DNA of 64,000 nt. Source: Planctomycetota bacterium (GTDB taxonomy: Bacteria; Planctomycetota; PLA2). The notes under the pieces are model-generated. The model was not told the DNA's origin and made no database searches. It was given only the letters and a program-made list of their open reading frames with translations. Both the position numbers and the translations under genes were made by a program. The stretch is taken from positions 1 to 64,000 of the forward strand of contig JAJFFH010000028.1 in NCBI GenBank assembly GCA_021776735.1, written 5' to 3'. Below are positions 1 through 7,390 of this stretch, one piece after another (positions within the stretch are counted from its first letter, which is position 1; every line of letters starts with the position of its first letter).

Positions 1-132
1 GTGATCTACGAGGAAGGCGCATTCGTCTGGAGCGATCCGGCCCGCGATGGCTGGAAGCGCGCCCCGAAGATCCGGCAGTTCGCGGTGGAGTACGTCCAGC
101 AAAACCGGACCCTCCGCTTCATCGATCGATAA
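1..132 (+). CDS. 3' end of a hypothetical protein (partial)
   Basis: Frame 1 is open from the first base of the window and ends in TAA at 130-132, giving the last 43 residues of a protein whose beginning lies outside. The tail is rich in aromatic and charged residues (for example FVWSDPARDGW and FAVEYVQQNRTLRFIDR). It is followed 25 bases later by a strong hairpin with a T-run, which supports this being a true gene end. I do not recognise the family and no function can be given from this fragment. Confidence 0.6.
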   Translation: MIYEEGAFVWSDPARDGWKRAPKIRQFAVEYVQQNRTLRFIDR

Positions 133-156
133 GCCAAGAAAGCAACCCAAACGTAA

Positions 157-196
157 GGGACGGACGGCGATGCAAGTCGCCGTACCGTCCCTTTTT
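157..196 (+). terminator. Rho-independent terminator built from the dispersed repeat
   Basis: The left arm 157-170 pairs with the right arm 177-191 over 14 pairs with a single bulged base and a six-base loop, and is followed by TTTTT at 192-196. The left arm contains the dispersed-repeat core (ACGGACGGCGATG, 161-172 region). So here the repeat forms half of a terminator hairpin for the gene ending at 132. Confidence 0.75.
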
Positions 197-240
197 CGTG
201 GGCGAACAGCGCCGCCCGCGAAGCCGAGCGTCGGCGGCGC

Positions 241-246
241 TATACT
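241..246 (+). promoter_or_regulatory. -10-like hexamer directly before a start codon
   Basis: TATACT ends six bases before the ATG at 253. A transcript initiating at the usual distance would begin at or next to the start codon, so the mRNA may be leaderless; there is no Shine-Dalgarno sequence in between. No clear -35 box is seen. Confidence 0.4.
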
Positions 247-252
247 GATCCG

Positions 253-1863
253 ATGCGCCCTTGGACTCTCCTCGCCCTCCTCGCCGGGATCGGCACGACC
301 GCGTCAGCCGAGCCCGCCCGCACGCTCGAACAGCTGCTACCCAAGAACGCCCTCTTCGCGGTGTCGGTGCGCAGTGCGCCGGAACTCGTCGCCCGCTACA
401 AGTCCCACCCGCTCGCGCGCCTGCTGGCCGCTCCGGAGCTGCGGCCCATGCTCGACGAGATGGCGCGTGACATTGACAAAGACGGTGGACCGTCGTTCCT
501 GGAGGTTTTCAAGCTGATCGCCGGCCGTGTCGTCGTGGCCGGCATTCCCGAGGCGGGGAAGGAACGGCCCGAGCCGGTGCTACTCGCCGAGTTCGGCGAC
601 AACGCGGACGAGGCCAAGCGGCTCATGCGGCAAGACCACGACGCCTTCGACCGAAAAGAGGGCATCGATGTCCCGTACCGCGAAGAGGAGTTTCGCGGGA
701 CGACGATCCGCCACCGAACGTACACCCACAAAGGCAAGTCGCGTCGCTCGGCGAGCTTTTGGCTGCGCGGCTTGTCGGTGAACACTGAACGCCTGGAGAC
801 CGCCCGCGCCATCATCGCGCGCCATCAGGCGGAATCCGACGAGCACCTGGAAGCCAACGAGTCCTGGAGCGGGCTGCGCCGCACCGTCGGGCGCGACGCG
901 GACGTATTCTGGTGGGTCAGCCCGAAAACATGGACGGCCGGATTCGACGAGGAGTCGACGTTCATCGCCAAGGCGCTCGGGCTGGACCAGATCGAAGCGG
1001 TGGCGGGTGCCGCGCGGCTGCGCGAGGCGGGCCTCGAACTTACCGTGCTCGTGTCGGCGCCGCGTGCCCGCGGCGGTATCTTCGACGTGATTCCGGGAGG
1101 CCGCCAGGTCAAGCCCTCCGCCCTGCAGCCGCCCGACTGGGGCGCCCACGTCGTTTTGACGCTGGACCTGAAAGAGACCGTCGCCGGCGTGATCGCGCTG
1201 ATCGGGCGATTCAACCCGCCTCTGGCCGGGCAGGCGCGCGCCGTGGTGGGCATGTTGGCGCCGTTTTTGGCGGCCACGGGCAACCGCATCACGGTTTCAG
1301 TGCCTCCTCTCGAGGCACGCGAAGGCGCCTCGCCGGAGCAGATGGGTTTTCGAGCCGGCCGGAGCGCGCTCATGATCCTCGATGTGAAGGATCACGCGGC
1401 GATGCGCACGTTCTTGTCCGAAGCAGTCGGCAAAGGGGTCATCAAGCAGGTGACCGAGTACCTGGGCTTTCCGGTGTATCGTGCCCAGGAGCTCCACGTG
1501 GCACTCTTGCCGGACGCTCTGGTCTGGGCCATGGATGTCGAACAGATCCGCGTCGCCCTACGCCGCCACGGCAAGGATTTGCCGACGCTGAAAGACAGTC
1601 CTGTCTACCGCCGCGCGACGAAGGGACTCCCCAACGGAATGGGGGTGTTTTTTTACGGAGCCATCTCCGCCGGCTCGGAATTCTGGAAGGCCACGATCGA
1701 ACTCGCTCGCGGCACCGACGGCGAGCGCGCCGCCGCGATGGCGGTCGTGAAGAGCCTGGAGTCGTTCACCTTCGGCTTCGGCCGCGACCCGGAGGCCGGC
1801 CTGCGCATGCACCTGCGTCTGGGTTTCAAGCCCACGGAAGATCCGGACCGGGAAGACCGCTAG
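253..1863 (+). CDS. Secreted hypothetical protein, DUF3352-like
   Basis: This 536-residue protein starts with a signal peptide (hydrophobic residues 5-16, probable cut after TASA, residue 19) and has no other membrane segment, so it is likely exported. The body has recurring alpha/beta segments of the kind found in DUF3352-type planctomycete proteins: an opening LLPKNALFAVSVRSAPEL, a middle DADVFWWVSPKTW, and a late FLSEAVGKGVIKQVTEYLGF. That family has no established biochemical role and the assignment is by pattern only. ATG 253 is chosen because it opens the signal peptide. It is transcribed alone and ends against an inverted-repeat hairpin shared with the convergent gene. Confidence 0.7.
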   Translation: MRPWTLLALLAGIGTTASAEPARTLEQLLPKNALFAVSVRSAPELVARYKSHPLARLLAAPELRPMLDEMARDIDKDGGPSFLEVFKLIAGRVVVAGIPEAGKERPEPVLLAEFGDNADEAKRLMRQDHDAFDRKEGIDVPYREEEFRGTTIRHRTYTHKGKSRRSASFWLRGLSVNTERLETARAIIARHQAESDEHLEANESWSGLRRTVGRDADVFWWVSPKTWTAGFDEESTFIAKALGLDQIEAVAGAARLREAGLELTVLVSAPRARGGIFDVIPGGRQVKPSALQPPDWGAHVVLTLDLKETVAGVIALIGRFNPPLAGQARAVVGMLAPFLAATGNRITVSVPPLEAREGASPEQMGFRAGRSALMILDVKDHAAMRTFLSEAVGKGVIKQVTEYLGFPVYRAQELHVALLPDALVWAMDVEQIRVALRRHGKDLPTLKDSPVYRRATKGLPNGMGVFFYGAISAGSEFWKATIELARGTDGERAAAMAVVKSLESFTFGFGRDPEAGLRMHLRLGFKPTEDPDREDR

Positions 1864-1871
1864 AAAAGTAA

Positions 1872-1922
1872 ACGGACGGCGATGCTCCTATCGGACTCCC
1901 GTGTGAAGACATCGCCGTCCGT
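1872..1922. repeat. Dispersed repeat, inverted pair (13-bp arms)
   Basis: ACGGACGGCGATG at 1872-1884 and its perfect complement CATCGCCGTCCGT at 1910-1922 are separated by 25 bases. The pair sits eight bases after the stop of the plus-strand gene and before the end of the convergent CPBP gene, so it could act as a two-way terminator hairpin, though no T-run follows. Confidence 0.85.
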
Positions 1923-2003
1923 GCGCTCTCGCCCGAAGCGGAGCCAGTGTCTTCTGGCTCAGTGTCTTCTGCTCAACGGCTGAGGCTGACGCCATGCTGC
2001 GGC

Positions 2004-2654
2004 CTACAGGGCTTCCAGGAATCCCGCGGCGACGAAGTTGTTGATGAGGTGCGCAAGCACGCACGGGGCGAGGCTGCGCGTGCGCGCGCGGACGTGGCCG
2101 AGCACGAGTCCGCCGACGGCGCGGTTCGGGAATCCGAACGGGCCCCAGGTGAGGACGTGGAGCAGGCCGAAGAGCACCGCCGTGACGACGATCGTTTGGC
2201 GCTCGTTCATGAGGCGGCGCGCGGCGATCCAGAGTACGCCGCGACAAAGCCACTCTTCGACGAACGCGGGGAGCAAGACTGCGGTGATCACCAGGAGTGC
2301 GCCGGGAGGCGACCATGCGCTGGTATCGAGAGTGGATGCGCCTAGAAGCATGACGTAGACGAGGCTGACCGCGAGCATTGCGGCTGCGGCGGCCACGCCG
2401 AATAGCCAGCCGGAGGCGGACGGCCGGCCCGCGAAGGACTCGGGCCAGCAAAAGCCGAGCAATGCGACGCCCGTCGCGCCCGCGGCGGCCATCAACCCGT
2501 AGGCGAGCAGCGCGCCGCCCAGTAGGCTGCCGTCGAGCGTGGCCGTGGTGGCGATCGAGAAGAGTGCACCGGCGAACACGACGGCGATCGCCTGGATTGT
2601 GCGGTTGTCGCGTTGTCTGCGCTCGCGATATCGCCGTTGAACCGCGCGCGTCAC
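2004..2654 (-). CDS. CPBP family intramembrane metalloprotease
   Basis: This 216-residue polytopic membrane protein has the three motifs of the CPBP/CAAX-protease (Abi) family: the glutamate pair in FVEEWLCRGVLW, an FGLLH segment, and HLINN near the C-terminus, which supply the putative metal-binding Glu and His residues. Members cleave or modify membrane-associated substrates; the substrate here is unknown. The GTG start at 2654 is chosen because it overlaps the stop of the upstream membrane-protein gene (GTGA), implying translational coupling in a two-gene operon. The N-terminus is short and basic (TRAVQRRYRERRQRDNR), which suits a cytoplasmic start. Confidence 0.8.
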   Translation of the reverse strand: MTRAVQRRYRERRQRDNRTIQAIAVVFAGALFSIATTATLDGSLLGGALLAYGLMAAAGATGVALLGFCWPESFAGRPSASGWLFGVAAAAAMLAVSLVYVMLLGASTLDTSAWSPPGALLVITAVLLPAFVEEWLCRGVLWIAARRLMNERQTIVVTAVLFGLLHVLTWGPFGFPNRAVGGLVLGHVRARTRSLAPCVLAHLINNFVAAGFLEAL

Positions 2655-3211
2655 CGGCGCCTTTGTCCGCGTCCGCCGGTCGGGCGTTTCTTCGTGCGAC
2701 GTGCGCGCCCGCCCGGCCGCATCTGTTTCGAGATCCAGAGATCCGGGTACTGCTCGATGAGCTGGTTGGCCCGCACCGCCGCGGGCAGGATGACCCAACA
2801 GCCGATCGTCCACAAGATCGTGAGGATTCCCGAGACGTTGATGATGGAAGCGCCGGAGTAGATGCGCAGGATGCTGAACAGGGTCCAGAGGCTCGCGATG
2901 GCGATGCCCCACGGAACGGGCTTTTTCTTCACCTCGAAGCAACCGACGATCATGGCGATCTGGCCGGCGAAGAAGAACATCTTGATCGGAATCGGCGCCC
3001 ATACGACGAAGATGAGCAGCAGGAACGGGATCGCCCACAAAATCACGTTGGCGATGTAGAAGTTGCGCAGCGCGTGGATCGCCCGTTTCGCTCGCCCCAG
3101 CTCGCGACTCACGATGCGCCGTTCCATCGCCTCGTCCTCGGGCGTGGCGGCCGGCGCGGGCGTGGCCGCCGTTTCCTCTTCTTTGCAGCCATGCCCGATC
3201 TTAGGCCGCAC
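2651..3211 (-). CDS. Small polytopic membrane protein, unknown function
   Basis: This 186-residue protein has an Ala/Pro-rich acidic N-terminus, a basic helix (VSRELGRAKRAIHALRNFY) and three to four hydrophobic segments (about residues 54-72, 78-90, 102-118, 128-146). It ends in a strongly basic tail (RARRTKKRPTGGRGQRRR), which places the C-terminus in the cytoplasm. No family is recognised. It lies upstream of the CPBP protease and overlaps its start by four bases, so the two are probably co-expressed. An internal ATG (MERRIVSREL) at about 3127 is an alternative start that would remove the low-complexity leader. Confidence 0.65.
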   Translation of the reverse strand: MRPKIGHGCKEEETAATPAPAATPEDEAMERRIVSRELGRAKRAIHALRNFYIANVILWAIPFLLLIFVVWAPIPIKMFFFAGQIAMIVGCFEVKKKPVPWGIAIASLWTLFSILRIYSGASIINVSGILTILWTIGCWVILPAAVRANQLIEQYPDLWISKQMRPGGRARRTKKRPTGGRGQRRR

Positions 3212-3260
3212 TGTGCCCCGCCGTCTACACCGAGGAGGCGAAAGAGGCCGGGACTGAGCC

Positions 3261-4583
3261 TTATCCGCCCGTCCGGAAGCGCACGACGCGTGTCTGCGCC
3301 TTGCCCTCGATCGTGTAGGTCAGCGTGACGCGATGCCACGTGTCTTGCGTCAACGGTGCGGAGGGGATCACGCCGAGCACGCCGGCCAGGTCCGTGGCGA
3401 GAAGGGGTTTGAGTTTGATTTCGCGCTTCCCCTTGAGGGCGACCATCTCGGCGCGCACGGCGGTGGGTTTTGTCCGCGGGTCACGAAATACAGCAATCAG
3501 GCAGGTGCCGCGCGAGCCGAGGTTGGGTACCGGTTCGGTCGGTTTTTCACCGACCGCGCGCGGCTCCATGCCGATCGAGCCGTCCGCGGGTACGGTCACG
3601 GGATCGGTCCAGGGCCACGACGCGCCATCGCCGCCCGGGATGCTGCGTGTTCCGGCGGCATCGATCACCGACGTGTCCGGTGGACGCGCGTTGATTCCGA
3701 TGCTCGCAAGCGCCGGTGCGATCAAGGGAATCCGGTGGTAGTAGGTGGTCCAGAAACCGGTGACCGAATGCGCCGGCGCTACCTTCTGGATGACGCTGCG
3801 CCGTGCCGCGGCCAACCCCTCCGGGGACGCGCCGGGTGCGCCGGCGTCCTGTCCGTGCGGGTTCGTGAAGCCCGTCCAGTTGTTGCGCTTGAGGTAGTCC
3901 GCGTGCGATGTGCAGGCGCGCGACAGTTTGTCGTCGAGCGTGACTGCCAAAAGACCATGGTTGGCGCGGCGGCGGTTGAGCAGGATGAGCGCTTCGCGTT
4001 GCGCTTCGGTCATGCTCGGCAACGGTGTGCGCTCGAGGGTGAGCAGGGCCTTTTGGGGATCGAAGGAACGGACGGCGATGTTTTCGGCGGCCAGTACGAA
4101 CTCCCTCGCAAACGGTACGACGACGTTGCTGTTGCCGATGAGCAGGCCATCGACGTTGAACTCGCCCCAGATGCCGTTGTGGTTCGCATCGACGAGCCGC
4201 ACTTCGTGACCGTGAAACCGAAAACGAAGCGCACGCGCGGAATAGCAACGCCAGCCGCCGGCGCGATCCCGAACGAACTTCAACGTGATCTTGCGCTTGT
4301 CCGGCAGCGTGAACGTGACCGTCTTGTTTGGCTGTACCTTCGTGCCGGCTTTTTCGCCCGCGGCGCGTGCGACAAACAGCTTCTTGCCTTCGATCCGCGC
4401 GGCAAACGAGGCTCCGCCGACCGTGATCGAATCCGTGACCCGTTGCACGGGCACGACATCGGTCCGCTGGGTTCCCGGCGCGAACTCGAGCGCGACGCGT
4501 TTTCCACGAACGGACTTCGGCTTGGCCGCAGCCAAGCCCGCGAGCAAGAAGAGGACCACGGCCGAGAGAGCAACCTTTCCCAT
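3261..4583 (-). CDS. Secreted CAP-domain (SCP/PR-1-like) protein
   Basis: The 440-residue protein has a clear signal peptide (residues 1-20, cut after LAAA) and an N-terminal half of unassigned beta-rich sequence. A CAP domain follows at about 192-345, recognised by TEAQREALILLNRRRANHG, the Cys/His segment KLSRACTSHADYLKRNN, and the later TYYHRIPLI and SIGINA pieces. Bacterial CAP proteins are extracellular and lipid- or peptide-binding; catalysis is not established. The C-terminal ~90 residues look like a beta-sandwich. The dispersed repeat lies inside the gene at 4067-4080 and encodes NIAVR (about residues 168-172). The ATG at 4583 shares its bases (CATG) with a possible divergent small ORF. 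Confidence 0.8.
   Translation of the reverse strand: MGKVALSAVVLFLLAGLAAAKPKSVRGKRVALEFAPGTQRTDVVPVQRVTDSITVGGASFAARIEGKKLFVARAAGEKAGTKVQPNKTVTFTLPDKRKITLKFVRDRAGGWRCYSARALRFRFHGHEVRLVDANHNGIWGEFNVDGLLIGNSNVVVPFAREFVLAAENIAVRSFDPQKALLTLERTPLPSMTEAQREALILLNRRRANHGLLAVTLDDKLSRACTSHADYLKRNNWTGFTNPHGQDAGAPGASPEGLAAARRSVIQKVAPAHSVTGFWTTYYHRIPLIAPALASIGINARPPDTSVIDAAGTRSIPGGDGASWPWTDPVTVPADGSIGMEPRAVGEKPTEPVPNLGSRGTCLIAVFRDPRTKPTAVRAEMVALKGKREIKLKPLLATDLAGVLGVIPSAPLTQDTWHRVTLTYTIEGKAQTRVVRFRTGG
4067..4080. repeat. Dispersed repeat, intragenic copy
   Basis: AACGGACGGCGATG inside the CAP-domain gene; on the coding strand it reads CATCGCCGTCCGT in the frame giving Ile-Ala-Val-Arg. Confidence 0.7.
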
Positions 4584-4692
4584 GATCGCACCAAGCTACC
4601 AGCCCGCCGAGACTCCGTCCGACCTGAGCTGGCTGTGGTGGCTGATCGCGATTGTCGGTGGGCTGATTCTGGCGAGTCAGAACTACCGGTAG
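4582..4692 (+). CDS. Possible 36-residue single-pass membrane peptide
   Basis: An ATG at 4582, divergent from and sharing two bases with the start of the CAP-domain gene, opens a 36-codon frame. Its product has a polar Pro-rich N-terminus and one hydrophobic stretch (WLWWLIAIVGGLILA) ending in SQNYR. The Trp-flanked hydrophobic segment is unlike the Arg/Pro-rich spurious frames common in this GC-rich DNA. There is only a weak purine stretch upstream. The TAG stop at 4690-4692 lies three bases before a copy of the dispersed repeat. It could equally be chance; expression is unproven. Confidence 0.3.
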   Translation: MIAPSYQPAETPSDLSWLWWLIAIVGGLILASQNYR

Positions 4693-4695
4693 AAA

Positions 4696-4713
4696 CATCG
4701 CCGTCCGTTTGCT
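4696..4713. repeat. Dispersed repeat, intergenic copy
   Basis: CATCGCCGTCCGTTTGCT is the full 18-base consensus form, in the gap between the CAP-domain gene start and the end of the CPD gene. Confidence 0.85.
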
Positions 4714-4734
4714 GTTGGTCCTCTTCCTCGCGAC

Positions 4735-6759
4735 CTATTCCAGCACCACCTCGGCAGTGGGGACTCGGACGGTCTTGCGCTTGGGGCCGATGCGGAGTTC
4801 GTATTGGCCGGCGGCCAGGAGAGCGAACGATGCTTTTTTGCCGCGCAGCGGCGCGTCGCGGCGAAAGCCACCGAGGATGGGGTCGGTGCAGCGCAAGACG
4901 ACGTTGCGCGGTTTGCCGCCCCCGGCCCAGCGCACGCGCACCGTATGCAGGACCGGCATCTGGACCGTGAGTTCCTTGTCGCCGGCGGTGAGTCGCGCGG
5001 GTTGCACCAGCACCACCCAATTCTTGTTGTTGCGCCGCACGACCAGCTGCAGTTTGTACGTCCCGGGCTGACTGCGCAGCTCCGCCGTCCCGTCGGCACC
5101 GACCGGACCCCAGGCACCCGCGCCGCCCCGTGCGCCCTGTCCCGAGCGCCCGCCATCCGCGCGCAGCCCGGCATAGAGCGCTCCTTCGACGCCGCTGCCG
5201 GCGTATCCGCCGACACGCAGTTTCACGACCGCGGGCTTGCCGAGCCGGATCGTGACCGTGCCGCCCGCGCGCATCGAGAACGGTTCGGACGCGGCACCGT
5301 ATTGCGAGGTGACCCGCAGCGTGGCCTCGCGCGTGTCTCCGGGCGGGACACCGTCGAGTAGCACCATCCACGAGCCGTCGTCGCGTTGCAGCGCGTCGGC
5401 ACGGTGTTGTCGCGTGCGTCCTTTCGTCGTGGTCAGGATGCGAAAGCCCGCGCGCCCGGGGACGGGACCACCATCGGGCCCCAGCAAACGGACGGCGATG
5501 CTTTTGCCGAGATCGTCGGCGCTGACCTCGAGCGAAACCTCCGTGGCGCCGTCCTTGACTTCGGCTTCGGCGTGCGCGAGCAGGCGTCGCCCGCCGGCGA
5601 ACGCCGCGATCATGTAGCGCCCCGGTTCCAGGTCGAACCAGTACGCGTGCCCGGGGTCGCGCGACCACGGCTTTTTGGGCGCGCGGTCGCGCAGCAGTGA
5701 AGCAGGATCGAGATCGTCGCTGCCGCCGCCTGCCCCCGCCCCCCCCTGAATCAACCGCAAGCGATAGGCAACATTGCGCGGCTGCACGAGTCCCGGCGGC
5801 ATGCGCAGGTGTACGGACAGGACCCGGCGGCCTTCGAGTGCAAGCTCGACGCGGGCGTTGGGTTCGCCGGCGCGCACGACCACTTCGGTCTCTTCGGACT
5901 CGAGCGGCGCGGGCGTCCAGACCTCTGCTTTGATGTGCACCGTGCCGACGGGCAGGCGCAGTTTGTCGTGCGCTTGCGTCCATGCTTCGCGGCCGCGGTC
6001 GTTTTCGGTGCGCCACACGAGCCACGCATGGTCGGCGGACGCGCCTTCGGAGAGGCGGATGGTGACGGGCACCTCCGCGACGCGGCGCGCCAGGAAATCG
6101 ACGACGGCGTCGGGTTGGACGCGCGCGCGGCCGCGGGCGAGCGGTTCGATCGCGTACTCGTTGTGGAACGCGGTGACGTTGTGCCGCGCGTCCATGAGGC
6201 CGTCGAGCGCGAAGCGGCCGTCCGATCCGGTGCGCGCGGTGTGCCGTGAATTGCGGCGCCAGAGTTCGAGTTCGATCGCTTCGGCCGCGACGCGCGAGAG
6301 ATCGCGATCCTTATGCCCGCGCGCGCGCGCCCGCCGCCGATCGGCCGTCACGTCGAACGGCTGCGCCTCGGGCAGCGCGGTGACGACCACCCCGGCCACC
6401 GGCCGCCCCGCGGAATCGCGCACGGTCCCGGCGATCTTGCCGTTGCCGGAAAGTACGCCCTGCGTCTGCGCACTATCCCCGATGCGAGCAAGCGAAGCCT
6501 CGGCGCCGCGGGTGAGATCGCGCACGGAAGCGTCGGCGTTCGCCCCGGGATCGGCCGGCGTGCGCGCGCCATTGCCGTCGTCGCTGCCGTTGCGCGGGGC
6601 GCCCCCGGGGGTGCGCGTGTCGCCCACGAAGCCACGGCGGTCGTCACGGGGCGTGCGCGCCCCGGAGTCCCGAGCGGGCGGCGCGTCGGGCCAAAACAGC
6701 GACCCGGCCAACAACCCAGCGGCAAAAGTAGCCACGGCAAGAAACAAAATCCTCACCAC
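4735..6759 (-). CDS. Membrane-anchored protein with carboxypeptidase-regulatory-like domains
   Basis: This 674-residue protein has an N-terminal anchor (residues 4-24, FLAVATFAAGLLAGSLFW), a long Arg/Pro/Asp-rich linker, and then a CPD-type beta-sandwich opened by KIAGTVRDSAGRPVAGVVV at about residue 106. Further beta-rich repeats follow, each with glycine-rich turns (GSDGRFALDGL, PGRYMIAAFAGG). CPD domains are accessory folds on exported proteins and no catalytic residues are seen. Two GTG codons in a row (6759 and 6756) can start it. A TAGAAT hexamer ends six bases before the second, which favours 6756 and a leaderless mRNA. The dispersed repeat at 5483-5500 lies inside the gene and encodes SIAVR. 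Confidence 0.75.
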   Translation of the reverse strand: MVRILFLAVATFAAGLLAGSLFWPDAPPARDSGARTPRDDRRGFVGDTRTPGGAPRNGSDDGNGARTPADPGANADASVRDLTRGAEASLARIGDSAQTQGVLSGNGKIAGTVRDSAGRPVAGVVVTALPEAQPFDVTADRRRARARGHKDRDLSRVAAEAIELELWRRNSRHTARTGSDGRFALDGLMDARHNVTAFHNEYAIEPLARGRARVQPDAVVDFLARRVAEVPVTIRLSEGASADHAWLVWRTENDRGREAWTQAHDKLRLPVGTVHIKAEVWTPAPLESEETEVVVRAGEPNARVELALEGRRVLSVHLRMPPGLVQPRNVAYRLRLIQGGAGAGGGSDDLDPASLLRDRAPKKPWSRDPGHAYWFDLEPGRYMIAAFAGGRRLLAHAEAEVKDGATEVSLEVSADDLGKSIAVRLLGPDGGPVPGRAGFRILTTTKGRTRQHRADALQRDDGSWMVLLDGVPPGDTREATLRVTSQYGAASEPFSMRAGGTVTIRLGKPAVVKLRVGGYAGSGVEGALYAGLRADGGRSGQGARGGAGAWGPVGADGTAELRSQPGTYKLQLVVRRNNKNWVVLVQPARLTAGDKELTVQMPVLHTVRVRWAGGGKPRNVVLRCTDPILGGFRRDAPLRGKKASFALLAAGQYELRIGPKRKTVRVPTAEVVLE
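5483..5500. repeat. Dispersed repeat, intragenic copy
   Basis: AGCAAACGGACGGCGATG, the full-length form, inside the CPD-protein gene. On the coding strand it gives Ser-Ile-Ala-Val-Arg-Leu. Confidence 0.75.
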
Positions 6760-6804
6760 AAGATTCTACCGAACGGGGCAGAGGGGGCGCGGGGGAAGAG
6801 GAGG

Positions 6805-6999
6805 CTATTCGCCGTCGAGGTCGGAAACCTCGATGTCCTCGGGCTGGATCCAGACCACCTGATCGTCCCGCCAGACCGCAATGGGCTGCCCCAGCAACTT
6901 GTGCCGAAGCACCGCCTCGCGGATGGATGCGCGGATCGCCCGGAGCATGGCGTCGGAGTCCTTGACCCGTTCTGCGGGTGTCAGCGCCAAGCCGCTCAT
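6805..6999 (-). CDS. Small conserved-type hypothetical protein
   Basis: This 64-residue soluble protein has a helical first half (AMLRAIRASIREAVLRHKLL) followed by GQPIAVWRDDQVVWIQPEDI, a beta-hairpin-like segment. Short proteins with this layout are common in planctomycetes and cyanobacteria and have no known role; an antitoxin-like or regulatory job is conceivable but not shown. The ATG at 6999 is preferred because TGAGGA lies just upstream. A longer start at 7032 adds eleven residues without a ribosome site. It stands alone between the CPD gene and the tRNA. Confidence 0.6.
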   Translation of the reverse strand: MSGLALTPAERVKDSDAMLRAIRASIREAVLRHKLLGQPIAVWRDDQVVWIQPEDIEVSDLDGE

Positions 7000-7150
7000 C
7001 GTGTCCACGTTCCTCAGTGTAGCCCATTCCATATCGCAGCATCGATCGCCTATGGGTTCCGGCCGATGATCTGCCGAAACTCAGCCGCCACCTCGAGGTT
7101 GTGCGTTGGTTGGTGACGGAGGTCGCCAGACGTGAATAGCGGGGGGCGCG

Positions 7151-7163
7151 CGGCTCTCGCACC
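7151..7163. repeat. 13-bp direct copy of the tRNA-Leu 3' end
   Basis: CGGCTCTCGCACC here is identical to 7289-7301, the 3' end of the tRNA-Leu gene, 138 bases downstream and in the same orientation. The surrounding bases do not form a second tRNA. It may be a leftover attachment-site half. The rest of 7000-7217 holds only a minus-strand frame ending at 7050 (EVAAEFRQIIGRNP at its C-terminus) that could be a gene fragment. Confidence 0.45.
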
Positions 7164-7217
7164 GTGATTCCGAGGACTCGCGAGCCGATAACCGCCCGCT
7201 ACAATCCCGGCCTACAC

Positions 7218-7302
7218 GCGAGAGTGGCGGAACTGGCAGACGCGCAGGATTTAGGATCCTGTACCGCAAGGTGTCCGGGTTCGACTCCCGGCTCTCGCAC
7301 CA
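7218..7302 (+). tRNA. tRNA-Leu (anticodon UAG)
   Basis: The acceptor stem GCGAGAG (7218-7224) pairs with CTCTCGC (7292-7298) and the CCA end is encoded (7300-7302). The anticodon arm CAGGA-TTTAGGA-TCCTG places TAG at the anticodon, reading CUA leucine codons. A T-arm with GGTTCGACTCC and a class II variable arm are present. TACAAT at 7200-7205, twelve bases upstream, is a good -10 box. The genes immediately downstream are nuclease- and integrase-related, making this tRNA a likely past integration site. Confidence 0.95.
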
Positions 7303-7390
7303 TGTTGCTGTCTAAAGACCACGACAGCGCGCCAGACTCGATGATGACGGGTGTGGGGGCGCTGTCCCCCTCTCTGTCCCGCGAAAAAAA

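Noticed and set aside
2378..3328. Plus-strand frame of about 316 codons across the CPBP and membrane-protein genes
   Set aside because: Arg/Pro-rich shadow; the minus-strand genes have family motifs, membrane segments and a GTGA junction.
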